From Gammaproteobacteria bacterium (GTDB lineage: Bacteria; Pseudomonadota; Gammaproteobacteria; Xanthomonadales; Marinicellaceae), in the NCBI GenBank assembly GCA_030430025.1, contig JAUIGR010000008.1:1-64000 (forward strand): a stretch of 64,000 nt of DNA, read 5' to 3'. The position numbers and the translations under genes are program-made. Positions 1 to 9,518 of the stretch are shown here, in pieces. How positions within the stretch are numbered: the first letter of the stretch is position 1; every line of letters starts with the position of its first letter. The notes beneath the pieces were generated by a model that worked only from the letters and a program-made list of their open reading frames with translations, was not told the DNA's origin and made no database searches.

Positions 1-222
1 TTTAAGATTTTATCTCTTTTTCTCAATGATTCAAAATGATACGGTGGTCTCAGCTAATATTTAAACCATCTTAGGCATTCACTGCAAAGTGCGCTTGCAT
101 TTGACGCCTTGTCATCTTGCAGAAGAAATAACTCATTAATAGAGGTACCCTTAAATCAATACCTCGCTTTCAGATCATATTTTTTATTTTGGCGTAGCTT
201 AATTGATAAAAAATCAGTCGAA

Positions 223-1011
223 CTACCATTTAACCTTTTCTTTATTCAGAAATGCATTCAGACCCTTTTGTCCTTCGGCAGAAACCCTAACAGCAGCTAT
301 AACCTGGGTTGTATATTGATCTAATTTTTTTTGTTGAGGAAGTGTTCGACCAACTACACTCATGACTAATTTCTTTCCAATTTCTTTGGCATAAGGTCCT
401 GTTGAGTGTAATAACGTAATTTGTCTGGATACCTGTTCATCTAATTCGTCGGCTTGACACAATTCAGATACCACACCCAAACGATAGGCTGTCGCTGCAT
501 CAAATATTTCGGCTGTTTGAAAATAACGTCTGGCTTGTCGTGTACCGATCGCATCAACTACATAAGGTGAAATCACAGCTGGAACCAAGCCTAATTTAGC
601 CTCAGTTAATCCAAATTTGGCTTCCTGCGTCGCCACAACAATATCACAACAGCAAACCAAACCGACACCTCCTCCTAACGCCAAACCATGGACTTTAGCT
701 ACAGTGGCCTTACTGCTGAAATTAATGGTGCGTAACAATTGAGCAAGTTTTTCTGAATCTGCTTTATTCTCTTCCTGCGTCGCATTGACCATAGACCTCA
801 TCCAATTGACATCCGCTCCAGCTGAAAAAGACGCTCCTGATGACTGCAAGACGATGACAGTGACATTTTTGTCTTTGTTTAACTGCGTATAACAATCAGT
901 TAATTCGGCAATCATCACTTCATTAAAAGCATTATGAACTTCTGGACGATTCATGGTAACCGTCACCACTCCATTATTTTTTTCCAATTCCAGGGTTGAA
1001 TAAGTACTCAT
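223..1011 (-). CDS. liuC: Enoyl-CoA hydratase family protein, probable methylglutaconyl-CoA hydratase
   Basis: Crotonase-fold protein of 262 aa. It probably hydrates 3-methylglutaconyl-CoA to HMG-CoA in leucine breakdown. Visible motifs are the oxyanion-hole segments SGASFSAGADVNWM and HGLALGGGVGLVCCCDIVVA. The ORF track starts at 1128, but the extra 39 residues overlap the end of the upstream carboxylase gene and do not look like a crotonase N-terminus. The ATG at 1011 giving MSTYSTLELEKN fits the family length and lies 19 bp after the upstream stop. It is the last gene of the leucine operon inside the window; a carboxylase alpha subunit might follow outside it. The family assignment is firm. 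The exact substrate is inferred from the operon. Confidence 0.82.
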   Translation of the reverse strand: MSTYSTLELEKNNGVVTVTMNRPEVHNAFNEVMIAELTDCYTQLNKDKNVTVIVLQSSGASFSAGADVNWMRSMVNATQEENKADSEKLAQLLRTINFSSKATVAKVHGLALGGGVGLVCCCDIVVATQEAKFGLTEAKLGLVPAVISPYVVDAIGTRQARRYFQTAEIFDAATAYRLGVVSELCQADELDEQVSRQITLLHSTGPYAKEIGKKLVMSVVGRTLPQQKKLDQYTTQVIAAVRVSAEGQKGLNAFLNKEKVKW

Positions 1012-1030
1012 ATTTATATTTCTTCTGACC

Positions 1031-2638
1031 TTACATTCTAAATACGCCATAGCGGACATCATCAACATCAGCCCATGTACTGGCTTCAATAGCCAATGCC
1101 AATACTCTTCTGGTATCAACAGGATCAATCACACCATCATCCCACAATCGAGCAGTTGAGTAATATGGATGCCCCTGATTCTCATACTGATCTTTAATTT
1201 CATCGTAAAACTGTTGTTTTTCAGCGATATCCCACTGAGCACCCATCTTATCGATGCCATCTTGCTTTATGGTGGTTAATACCGATGCAGCCTGATCACC
1301 ACCCATTACAGAAATACGGGCATTAGGCCACATCCACATAAAACGCCCTTGATAAGCACGACCATTCATAGCATAGTTACCGGCACCAAAAGAACCACCA
1401 ATAACAACTGTGAATTTGGGCACTTGGGCACAAGCTACTGCTGTCACCATCTTGGCACCATCTTTAGCAATACCCGCATTTTCGTATTTCTGCCCAACCA
1501 TGAAACCAGTGATATTTTGTAAAAACAACAATGGAATTTTTCGCTGATTGCACAGTTCCACAAAATGCGCACCTTTTAAAGCTGACTCTGAAAACAAAAT
1601 CCCATTATTAGCAACAATACCAATAGGATATCCATGGATATGAGCAAAGCCACAAATCAAGGTAACGCCATACTTGGCCTTGAATTCCTGAAACTCAGAA
1701 CCATCCACCAACCTGGCAATGATTTCCTTAACATCATATGGAATCCGAGTCGACTGTGGAATGATACCGTATAAATCAGATTGCGGGTACAGTGGCTCTT
1801 TTGGTGGCTGTTGTACCAACCAACGGGTATTAGTGCGATTCAGAAACCGCAAGATATTACGTGCCATTTGCAACGCGTGCTCATCATTTTCAGCAAAATG
1901 GTCAGTGACACCAGACTGACTGGAGTGCACTTCAGCACCTCCCAATGACTCAGCATCCACTTCTTCTCCAGTTGCTGCTTTGACCAAAGGGGGACCACCC
2001 AAAAAAATGGTGCCCTGTTCCTTAACTATGATAGCTTCATCACACATGGCAGGGACATAAGCACCACCGGCTGTACAAGAACCCATCACCACTGCAATTT
2101 GTGGAATGTTTTTCGATGACAACTGTGCTTGGTTATAAAAAATTCGACCAAAGTGTTCACGATCAGGAAAAACTTCATCCTGCAGAGGTAAAAATGCACC
2201 TCCTGAATCCACCAAATACACACAGGGCAGGCAATTCTCCAGAGCAATTTCCTGAGCACGAAGATGCTTTTTGACTGTCATAGGGAAATAGGTGCCACCC
2301 TTGACTGTGGCATCATTGGCTACCACCATAACAGGTTGGTTATTAATCGTACCTATCCCAGTTACTACTCCAGCTGCTGGCGCAGCATCCTGATACATGC
2401 CATGAGCGGCCATCGGCGCCACCTCCAGGAATGGACTACCCACATCAAGCAGTAGTTTAATTCGTTCCCGAACCAGTAACTTACCACGAGCAGTGTGCTT
2501 TTCTCTTGATCGCTCTGAACCACCTAGTGCGGCTAGACGCAACTGTCGCTTTAAGTCATCGACTAAACCACGCATAAATACATGGTTTTCGGAAAACTCC
2601 GGAGAAGTCGCATCAATGTTGCTCTTGATGATTTTCAT
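1031..2638 (-). CDS. liuB: Methylcrotonyl-CoA carboxylase, carboxyltransferase (beta) subunit
   Basis: 535-aa acyl-CoA carboxylase beta subunit. It transfers carboxyl from biotin to 3-methylcrotonyl-CoA, the fourth step of leucine catabolism. The two crotonase-like halves are visible: an N-terminal half with [10 protein letters not shown] and [13 protein letters not shown], and a C-terminal half with [29 protein letters not shown] and [15 protein letters not shown]. These are typical of MccB rather than PccB, as is the length. It lies between a thiolase and the liuC-like gene. The biotin-carrying alpha subunit is not in the window, so the enzyme needs a partner encoded elsewhere or just beyond position 1. 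Confidence 0.92.
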   Translation of the reverse strand: MKIIKSNIDATSPEFSENHVFMRGLVDDLKRQLRLAALGGSERSREKHTARGKLLVRERIKLLLDVGSPFLEVAPMAAHGMYQDAAPAAGVVTGIGTINNQPVMVVANDATVKGGTYFPMTVKKHLRAQEIALENCLPCVYLVDSGGAFLPLQDEVFPDREHFGRIFYNQAQLSSKNIPQIAVVMGSCTAGGAYVPAMCDEAIIVKEQGTIFLGGPPLVKAATGEEVDAESLGGAEVHSSQSGVTDHFAENDEHALQMARNILRFLNRTNTRWLVQQPPKEPLYPQSDLYGIIPQSTRIPYDVKEIIARLVDGSEFQEFKAKYGVTLICGFAHIHGYPIGIVANNGILFSESALKGAHFVELCNQRKIPLLFLQNITGFMVGQKYENAGIAKDGAKMVTAVACAQVPKFTVVIGGSFGAGNYAMNGRAYQGRFMWMWPNARISVMGGDQAASVLTTIKQDGIDKMGAQWDIAEKQQFYDEIKDQYENQGHPYYSTARLWDDGVIDPVDTRRVLALAIEASTWADVDDVRYGVFRM

Positions 2639-2743
2639 CTTTAATCAGTTCCGTATCCTGTATCTAATTGCTGCATAAACAAAATCTTTGTCATGTAATC
2701 GAACACATTGAATGAAGCCATACCAATATCAGCAGCTCATCCA

Positions 2744-3925
2744 TCATACCAGTTCAATAGCGATGGCAGTGGCTTCACCACCACCAATACACAAAGAAGC
2801 CACACCTTTTTTCAGCCCCCGTTGCTTTAAAGCATAAATCAAAGTCACCAAAATGCGGTTACCCGAAGCGCCTATAGGATGTCCCAATGCAGTGGCACCG
2901 CCATGTATGTTAACTTTATCATGATCAATATTCATCTCTGTCATAGCTGCCATTGTGACAACAGCAAATGCCTCATTGATTTCCCACAAATCAACATCTT
3001 CAACACTCCAGCCAATTTTTTTCAACAGTTGGGTCATTGCACCTACTGGTGCAGTTGTAAACCATTCGGGTGCATGCGCATACTGATGGTGACCAATAAT
3101 TTTAGCTAGTGGCTCCAAACCCTTTTCATCTACAAATGACTGAGATGCCAATAAAGTCATCGAAGCACCATCAGAGATTTTCGAAGCATTGGCTGCAGTG
3201 ACCGTACCGCCATCCCTTCTGAACGCTGGGCGCAAGGTAGGGATTTTATCCAGTTGACATGTAGGTGGTTCCTGATCTGTATCTACCTGTACTGTCTGAT
3301 AACGCTGACTGACTTCCACAGCGGTAATTTCTTCATCAAAAGCCCCTGATTCCATGGCCGCCATGGCACGCTTAACCGAAGTCGCTGAAAAGGTATCCTG
3401 AGCTTCTCTACTGAAACTATATTTATCAGCACAATTTTCAGCAAAATGGCCCATCATGTTTCCATCATAAGGATTTTGTAGGCCATCAAAAAACATATGA
3501 TCTAACATTTCTGCATGACCCATTCGATAGCCGCCACGGGCCTTAGGCAGTAAATAAGGCGCCATGGTCATAGACTCCATACCACCAGCCAATACCACAC
3601 GGGCACTGCCTGCTTTGATGTTGTCATAAGCCAACATGACAGCTTTCATTCCCGAGCCACAAACCTTATTAACCGTTGTACAACATACTGATTGAGGTAA
3701 ACCCGCGCCTAACACTGCCTGTCGAGCTGGCGCTTGACCCAATCCAGCTGGTAATACACACCCAATCAATGCTTCGTCAACAAACTCACCATTGATATCA
3801 ACCTGAGCCATCGTTGCTTTGATCGCTGTAGCACCCAATTTTGTTGATGGCGTGTTGACAAACTGACCTTGAAATGAACCAATGGCCGTCCGCTTAGCGG
3901 CAACGACATAGATATTCTCTGACAT
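2744..3925 (-). CDS. Acetyl-CoA C-acetyltransferase (thiolase)
   Basis: 393-aa thiolase. It shows the nucleophilic cysteine in VNKVCGSGMKAV, the catalytic His in NEAFAVV and GGATALGHPIGASG, and the C-terminal CIGGGEATA loop. It cleaves or forms acetoacetyl-CoA. Within the leucine operon it would handle the acetoacetate end product after CoA activation, though such thiolases are also used in beta-oxidation or isoleucine breakdown. It lies 65 bp downstream of the isovaleryl-CoA dehydrogenase gene and about 100 bp upstream of the carboxylase gene. Family certain; substrate preference not readable from the sequence. Confidence 0.88.
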   Translation of the reverse strand: MSENIYVVAAKRTAIGSFQGQFVNTPSTKLGATAIKATMAQVDINGEFVDEALIGCVLPAGLGQAPARQAVLGAGLPQSVCCTTVNKVCGSGMKAVMLAYDNIKAGSARVVLAGGMESMTMAPYLLPKARGGYRMGHAEMLDHMFFDGLQNPYDGNMMGHFAENCADKYSFSREAQDTFSATSVKRAMAAMESGAFDEEITAVEVSQRYQTVQVDTDQEPPTCQLDKIPTLRPAFRRDGGTVTAANASKISDGASMTLLASQSFVDEKGLEPLAKIIGHHQYAHAPEWFTTAPVGAMTQLLKKIGWSVEDVDLWEINEAFAVVTMAAMTEMNIDHDKVNIHGGATALGHPIGASGNRILVTLIYALKQRGLKKGVASLCIGGGEATAIAIELV

Positions 3926-3990
3926 ATTACCTCTCTGTTAAAAACACGTAATGACCTTCTGAAATAGTCAAAAAATCATCATATTTTGAT

Positions 3991-5154
3991 TTAAACTTTT
4001 GATTGACGGTATAACTCTCGGCCAATCAACATCAAACGTATCTCATTCGTTCCTGCACCGATATCGTATAATTTTGCATCGCGCAACAACCGACCAGTTG
4101 GATATTCATTGATATAACCATTGCCACCCAATGCTTGAATAGCTTCCAAAGCAACATCGACAGCAGCTGTTGATGCAAAATATAAACAAGCAGCAGGGTC
4201 TAATCTGGATTCAATACCCTGATCATAATCTCTGGCAATACCATAAGCAAAATATTTAGCTGCTTGTGTTTTTGTATACATTTCACCAATCTTTGCTTGC
4301 ATCAAACCGAATGATCCCAAGTCCTGTCCAAACTGTTTTCTCGCTGCTACGTATGGCACCGCTTGATCCATCGCAGCCTGCATAATACCGATAGGACCTC
4401 CAGATAACACCAACCGTTCCGTGTTCAATCCTGACATCAGTATCTTAACACCTTCATTGACCTCACCTAGAATGTTCTCCTTGGGAATTTGACAGTCATC
4501 AAAAACCAATTCGCAGGTATTCGAACCACGCATGCCCAGTTTATCGAGTTTTTGTGCCGTAGAAAATCCTGACATCCCTTTTTCAATAATAAACGCAGTC
4601 ATGCATTTTGAGCCTGCTTCTGTACCAGCAGTTCGCATATAAACAACCAAAACATCTGCATCTGGGCCATTGGTAATCCACATTTTATTGCCATTGGCAA
4701 TCCAATAATCACCTTTGTTAACCGCAGTACAGGACATCGAGCCAACCACATCAGAACCAGCCCCTGGTTCACTCATAGCCAAGGCCCCAACATACTCTCC
4801 AGAACAAAGCTTGGGCAAATATTTCTTTCGCTGTTCTTCAGTAGCATGTTTGTACAAATTGTTAATGCATAAATTTGAATGCGCCCCATATGACAAACCA
4901 ACTGATGCCGAACCACGGGAAATTTCTTCCATAGCGACTAAATGAGCTAAATAACCCATCTCACAACCACCATAAATCCCAGGGATAGTCATCCCAAGCA
5001 ACCCAAGGTCTCCCATTTTTAACCACAAATCAGAAGGAAAAAGATTATCATCATCAATTTGCTCTGCTCTGGGACTAATTTCTTCCTCAGTAAATTTACG
5101 AACCGTATCCCTCAACAACTCCAAATCTTCAGAAAGTTTGATATCGTAACTCAT
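3991..5154 (-). CDS. liuA: Isovaleryl-CoA dehydrogenase
   Basis: 387-aa acyl-CoA dehydrogenase that oxidises isovaleryl-CoA to 3-methylcrotonyl-CoA and passes electrons to ETF. The sequence shows the FAD and substrate signatures ALAMSEPGAGSDVVGSM and KMWITNGPDADVLVVY, the C-terminal QALGGNGYINEYPTGRLLRD signature, and DIGAGTNEIRLMLIGREL. The YPTGRLLRDAKLYDIGAGTNEI segment and the operon favour the isovaleryl type over general acyl-CoA dehydrogenases. Its ATG shares one base with the stop of leucine dehydrogenase (TGATG), so the two genes are probably translationally coupled. Confidence 0.9.
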   Translation of the reverse strand: MSYDIKLSEDLELLRDTVRKFTEEEISPRAEQIDDDNLFPSDLWLKMGDLGLLGMTIPGIYGGCEMGYLAHLVAMEEISRGSASVGLSYGAHSNLCINNLYKHATEEQRKKYLPKLCSGEYVGALAMSEPGAGSDVVGSMSCTAVNKGDYWIANGNKMWITNGPDADVLVVYMRTAGTEAGSKCMTAFIIEKGMSGFSTAQKLDKLGMRGSNTCELVFDDCQIPKENILGEVNEGVKILMSGLNTERLVLSGGPIGIMQAAMDQAVPYVAARKQFGQDLGSFGLMQAKIGEMYTKTQAAKYFAYGIARDYDQGIESRLDPAACLYFASTAAVDVALEAIQALGGNGYINEYPTGRLLRDAKLYDIGAGTNEIRLMLIGRELYRQSKV

Positions 5155-6272
5155 CAGTGACTACTACTTTTAGTACGTCCTGAGAACTTGACATTTCTTT
5201 GGCACATGAACGGCAATTTGACACGACCCATCTTCTCAATACGCTCCTCTCCCATACGATCTGCTGCCTCCCAAGAAGCAATGCCATCCCTTTCAGCAAT
5301 ATCAAAAATTCGTTTAATATTATAATAAATATTACGTGTCATTCGCATGGCACGCTCACGGTTATACCCTTCCAACTCAATTGACACATTCATCAAACCG
5401 CCAGCATTAACTGCATAATCTGGCGCATAAACAATATCTCGAGCCTCTAGCTCATTACCATGGCGATTTTCAGCCAGCTGATTATTAGCAGAACCACAAA
5501 CAATACTCGATTTTAATCGATCGATTGTTTCATCGTTAATCGTAGCGCCTAAAGCACAAGGTGCATATACTTCTGCATCGACATCATAAATATCATCCAA
5601 TCCAACTGCTTCACAACCATACTCATTGACACAAACATCGATCGCTTCCTGATTAATATCTGTAACAAAAACTTTAGCACCATCAGCCCGTAACAACTTG
5701 ACTAACTCGAAACCAACATGACCTACACCCTGAACAGCATATGAGTACTTACCTACCTCTTGATTTCCAAATTTCTTTTCTAAGCTTGCCTTGATGCCTT
5801 GATAGGTACCGAAAGCAGTAAATGGAGAAGGATCGCCTGAGCCACCATGAACTTGGTGAACGCCAACCACATTTTCAGTCTCCTGAAATACGTACTCCAT
5901 GTCATTGACATCAATCCCCACATCCTCGGCAGTAATATAACGACCTCCCAAAGAATCCATAAAACGACCAAAGGCGCGAAACAATTCTTCAGACTTATCT
6001 CTCTTCGGATCACCGATAATGATCGATTTTCCTCCACCCAGATTCAGTCCAGAAACCGCCGCTTTATAAGTCATACCACGGGATAAACGCAACACATCAT
6101 TCAAAGCTTCTTGCTCGGTCTTGTATGGCCACATACGCAATCCGCCCAATGCAGGGCCCAAAACAGTATTATGAATGGCAATGATGGCTTTCAACCCAAC
6201 GTCTTTGTTATGACAAAACACCACCTCTTCGTGTTCAGTTTTGTCAATAGTTTCAAAAATGTTCATGTTCAA
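5154..6272 (-). CDS. Leucine (Leu/Phe/Val) dehydrogenase
   Basis: 372-aa Glu/Leu/Phe/Val dehydrogenase. It removes the amino group from leucine with NAD+ to give 2-oxoisocaproate. The N-terminal catalytic domain carries the dimerisation and substrate segment LGPALGGLRMWPY and the lysine motif SGLNLGGGKSIIIGD. The C-terminal Rossmann domain shows the nucleotide loop VQGVGHVGFELVKLL followed by an acidic VFVTD, as expected for NAD+ preference. It is the promoter-proximal gene of the operon and overlaps the next gene by one base, which couples deamination to the acyl-CoA steps. A branched-chain keto acid dehydrogenase is needed between the two steps and is not in this window. Confidence 0.9.
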   Translation of the reverse strand: MNMNIFETIDKTEHEEVVFCHNKDVGLKAIIAIHNTVLGPALGGLRMWPYKTEQEALNDVLRLSRGMTYKAAVSGLNLGGGKSIIIGDPKRDKSEELFRAFGRFMDSLGGRYITAEDVGIDVNDMEYVFQETENVVGVHQVHGGSGDPSPFTAFGTYQGIKASLEKKFGNQEVGKYSYAVQGVGHVGFELVKLLRADGAKVFVTDINQEAIDVCVNEYGCEAVGLDDIYDVDAEVYAPCALGATINDETIDRLKSSIVCGSANNQLAENRHGNELEARDIVYAPDYAVNAGGLMNVSIELEGYNRERAMRMTRNIYYNIKRIFDIAERDGIASWEAADRMGEERIEKMGRVKLPFMCQRNVKFSGRTKSSSH

Positions 6273-6599
6273 TCCTCACCAGTACAACTGACCATGCGCT
6301 CAGCTGCCTGCTCAATGATAAAAAATAATTCTCAAAATCGCACCAATTACTCAAGATAAAAACACTCGATTTGTCTGACAGACTACCATCAAACCAACAA
6401 CGACAGATCGAAGCAAACCAAAGATGATCTTTTTGTTTGATTCTCGAGCTATTGAACGGATCTCAGGAATCGATGTGCCTTCTCAAAACTGACGTGAATC
6501 TTGATTTTATAGGCATAAAATGTAGGCAGGTTGGCCTACCAATCGCGCGTCGCATTATACATCAACGACCCATTGTTTGCACTTCTTTCAGCTCACATT
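6273..6599. other. Intergenic region between pheA and the leucine operon
   Basis: 327 bp without a credible gene. It should hold the promoter of the leucine dehydrogenase operon (minus strand) and the pheA terminator. One hairpin, GTAGGC-6-GCCTAC at 6522-6539, is annotated separately. No clear regulator operator could be read by eye. Confidence 0.5.
6522..6539 (-). terminator. Possible pheA terminator hairpin
   Basis: Perfect 6-bp inverted repeat GTAGGC/GCCTAC with a 6-nt loop, 60 bp past the pheA stop. On the minus strand it is followed by a short T-rich stretch (ATTTTAT). The U-run is weak, so this is only a possible intrinsic terminator. Confidence 0.35.
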
Positions 6600-7688
6600 T
6601 CAAACCGATTTTGGGTAAGAACCCAACACTTTCAAATGTTCAGTAAAACGTTTCATGTGCCTGATCGCCGTAGCGATATTGTCATCTTCGACATGCCCTT
6701 CTAGATCAATAAAAAAAACATACTCCCAACGACCCTGTTTTGATGGTCTGGACTCAATCCGGGTCATGCTAACACCCTGATCATTTAATGGTTTGAGAAT
6801 ATGAAATAACACACCTGCTTCATCTTTAGCAGAAACCATAATGGATGTTTTATCAAAACCACTTTTCGCCAATAGCTGTTGACCTATTATCAAAAACCGA
6901 GTGGCATTATCAGGCCGATCTTCTATATCAGAGTACAATAATTCCAAACCATACATCGCTGCAGCGGACTCTCCTGCGATCGCTGCAGCATGTTCCGTAT
7001 AAGAGGCCTTTCTTGCAGCTTCTGCATTACTGCTAACAGCCACCGTTTCAGCATGAGGTATGTTATTTTTCAGCCACATCCGACACTGAGCCAAAGACTG
7101 TCGATGAGAAAAAATAACTTTCAAATCATTTAAAGACTCACATTTTGACATCAGGTGATGATGGATCGGCAAGTCCAATTCACCGCATATCTTCAAAGGA
7201 GATGACAAAAACATATCGAGCGTATTATTAACCGCACCTTCCGTTGAGTTCTCGACCGGCACCACACCAAAATCCGCCACACCAGCCTCAACTTCAGCAA
7301 AAACCTGGTCAATTGAAGTTTCTGGCAACGCTTTAATGGCATGTCCAAAGAAACGATAGGTTGCCATTTCGGAAAAAGTACCTTCAGGACCCAGATAAGC
7401 AACATTCAAAGGTTTTTGCTGAGCTAAACAAGCTGACATAATTTCCTTAAACAAGCTGACCAGAGTCTCATCAGATAATGGCCCTTTATTCCTTTCTTTA
7501 ACTGCTCGCAGCACCTGTGCTTCACGTTCTGGGCGGTAAAAAACACCACCTGCTTTATTCCTGACTTTACTATTAGCTACTTCGTTGGCAATTTTTGCTC
7601 GCTGGGTAATCAATAATTGAATATCTAAATCAATTTGATCAATTTGAGTCCTGAGTGTAGTAAGCCACTCTTGGTTGTCTCCCGACAT
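6600..7688 (-). CDS. pheA: Bifunctional chorismate mutase / prephenate dehydratase (P-protein)
   Basis: 362-aa P-protein converting chorismate to prephenate and then phenylpyruvate for phenylalanine synthesis. Domain order: an AroQ-type chorismate mutase helix bundle (about 1-95, with IDQIDLDIQLLITQRAKIA), a prephenate dehydratase domain (about 100-275, with YLGPEGTFSEMA and the DNATRFLIIG end) and a C-terminal ACT domain (about 285-355, with ESRPSKQGRWEYVFFIDLEG), the phenylalanine-sensing module. The ESRP motif indicates feedback inhibition by Phe, as known for the family. It stands alone here; serC, tyrA or aroA are not adjacent. No leader peptide or attenuator was recognised in the 77 bp upstream. 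Confidence 0.96.
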   Translation of the reverse strand: MSGDNQEWLTTLRTQIDQIDLDIQLLITQRAKIANEVANSKVRNKAGGVFYRPEREAQVLRAVKERNKGPLSDETLVSLFKEIMSACLAQQKPLNVAYLGPEGTFSEMATYRFFGHAIKALPETSIDQVFAEVEAGVADFGVVPVENSTEGAVNNTLDMFLSSPLKICGELDLPIHHHLMSKCESLNDLKVIFSHRQSLAQCRMWLKNNIPHAETVAVSSNAEAARKASYTEHAAAIAGESAAAMYGLELLYSDIEDRPDNATRFLIIGQQLLAKSGFDKTSIMVSAKDEAGVLFHILKPLNDQGVSMTRIESRPSKQGRWEYVFFIDLEGHVEDDNIATAIRHMKRFTEHLKVLGSYPKSV

Positions 7689-7765
7689 GTTTTTTTACCT
7701 GACTAAAGGTTTGCATTGTAAATCAGTACACTACTCAAAAGGAACAAAGCTATAGATAAAATCAA

Positions 7766-9418
7766 TCACTCAAAACCATTCTCAAAAATGACATCACTCA
7801 ATTCATAAGCACCTAAATCATAAGGACCATATTGATCATCAATGGAAGTATAATCATATCCCCTTTGTATACCCTCTTTATCAGTAGCGCCATAAGCAAT
7901 AAAATCACAAAAATCGACAGCGGGAGAGTCAATAGTTAAATGATAGTTACCTATAGCAGCATCTGCAAAAGCTGGATCACCAACCATGATTTTGCTAGCC
8001 GCCGGCAGATTATTGTCATTTTCTAGAAGTAAGCACTCAGCATAAAATGTCGAGCCAGGAGTACCGTAGAATAATTCATTAGGCTCATCGATAATACTAA
8101 CCAGTACGGATGTTCCCACACCGGTATTACCATTATTAGCTAAAATCAAATTCCCCTCCACATGATTATCAGCTATCGTACTGTATGTCACACTCAAATT
8201 CGATCGTGTGGATAGATAAAACAAATAATTATCCAAATACTCAACACCATTAGCACCGTTTTTAACCATAGTGGAATTCTCAACCGTGACATAATGAGCA
8301 TCATAATCTTGATTATCACTACCAATAACAGCCCCCACTAGACCAATATCGGCTCTATTACCTTCAAAATGGCTGGCATCAATGGTCACAAAGCCGCCTA
8401 TATTGTTAGAACCAATAAAGAAAGCACCACCTATCGAAGCGCTATTATTTTTAAACTCAACATGATGAATGTTTAAATAATTTCGCAAATGTGTAACATA
8501 AACACCACCACCATTTCCTGTTGCCGTGTTGTCAGTAACACGGATAGGTTGGCTATTCGATCCAAAGCAATACCCCTGTTCACACATGCGTTGACCGTAC
8601 AAATCAGATCTGTCATTGAGCAGCAATCCACCGCCATCACCATCTTTTTGATTATTTGAAATAGTAACAGGTGAAAATATTGTTAATCTACCATAGAGCG
8701 TGCTACTGACTCCCCGACCGATATTACTACTTATCACTGTCTCACCATCGATCAATATCGTCCGTTCATAGCCCCCGGTGATGGCCACATCACCAGTATT
8801 ACTGTCAATCACACTGTCTTTGAGATATAGGTGAGCAAGATACTGATCTCCAGGCGTGGATGTCACATATATAGCTGAACCCTGTGATTGAGCAGTATTA
8901 AATTGAACTTGCACATCGTCGAGGCTAACAAAAAGCGTTGATTGGCTTTCTACATACATACCACCACCATGGAAAGACTGACCATTTTGAATAACTAAGT
9001 GGCTAATGGAGTTATACTGCATATCCAAGCTTTCGCTTTCGACCCAAAGAACTGAACCACTCTGACCACCATCAATTACCGCTTTGACATCACTTTCAAT
9101 GTCATTACTGGCATCATCGCAATTAGCATAATTCCCTTTAAGAGCGACTGTACGGTCAGTAATGACTAAATTTTCATAGTATGGACTACCTTTCTCTGCG
9201 ATTCTGACCTGATCAGCCCCTGAGTTAATGGCCTCTTGAATGACACTATAGTCACATGATGGCTCATTACCTACAGTAACTGGATTGTTAATCCCTGCTT
9301 CTTCAATAGCCTTCAGAAAAGGTACAACCAATTGTAAATGTTGACGCACTTCAACTTTACCTGCTTGACATAAACTTGCTAACGTCAAAACAGACATCAC
9401 CAATGTTATTTTTTTCAT
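7766..9418 (-). CDS. Secreted parallel beta-helix protein with choice-of-anchor-Q type C-terminus
   Basis: 550 aa with a signal peptide (MKKITLVMSVLTLASLCQA). The N-terminal block opens with a cysteine-bearing SVIQEAINSGADQVRIA segment and then GSPYYENLVI, typical of right-handed beta-helix proteins of the polymorphic outer-membrane type. The middle shows many short beta-coil rungs such as NNQKDGDGGGLLLND. The C-terminus carries GDPAFADAAIGNYHLTIDSP and YDLGAYEL, the usual end of choice-of-anchor-Q domains, and finishes with VIFENGFE. It is a paralogue of the protein at 31349-33025 (same N-terminal layout and same GDP-F end), but only this one keeps the FENGFE tail. Function unknown; probably exported and surface-associated or released. 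Confidence 0.8.
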   Translation of the reverse strand: MKKITLVMSVLTLASLCQAGKVEVRQHLQLVVPFLKAIEEAGINNPVTVGNEPSCDYSVIQEAINSGADQVRIAEKGSPYYENLVITDRTVALKGNYANCDDASNDIESDVKAVIDGGQSGSVLWVESESLDMQYNSISHLVIQNGQSFHGGGMYVESQSTLFVSLDDVQVQFNTAQSQGSAIYVTSTPGDQYLAHLYLKDSVIDSNTGDVAITGGYERTILIDGETVISSNIGRGVSSTLYGRLTIFSPVTISNNQKDGDGGGLLLNDRSDLYGQRMCEQGYCFGSNSQPIRVTDNTATGNGGGVYVTHLRNYLNIHHVEFKNNSASIGGAFFIGSNNIGGFVTIDASHFEGNRADIGLVGAVIGSDNQDYDAHYVTVENSTMVKNGANGVEYLDNYLFYLSTRSNLSVTYSTIADNHVEGNLILANNGNTGVGTSVLVSIIDEPNELFYGTPGSTFYAECLLLENDNNLPAASKIMVGDPAFADAAIGNYHLTIDSPAVDFCDFIAYGATDKEGIQRGYDYTSIDDQYGPYDLGAYELSDVIFENGFE

Positions 9419-9518
9419 ACTAATCTCTATTTAATGTTTTCATGTGTTGTATTTATAAATACGAAACAACACTCAAAAGAGACCATTTTTCACTCGAAAA
9501 AACCAACCAACATAATTA

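Noticed and set aside
1-222. Start of a methylcrotonyl-CoA carboxylase alpha gene
   Set aside because: No open frame on the minus strand in these bases; the segment looks non-coding.
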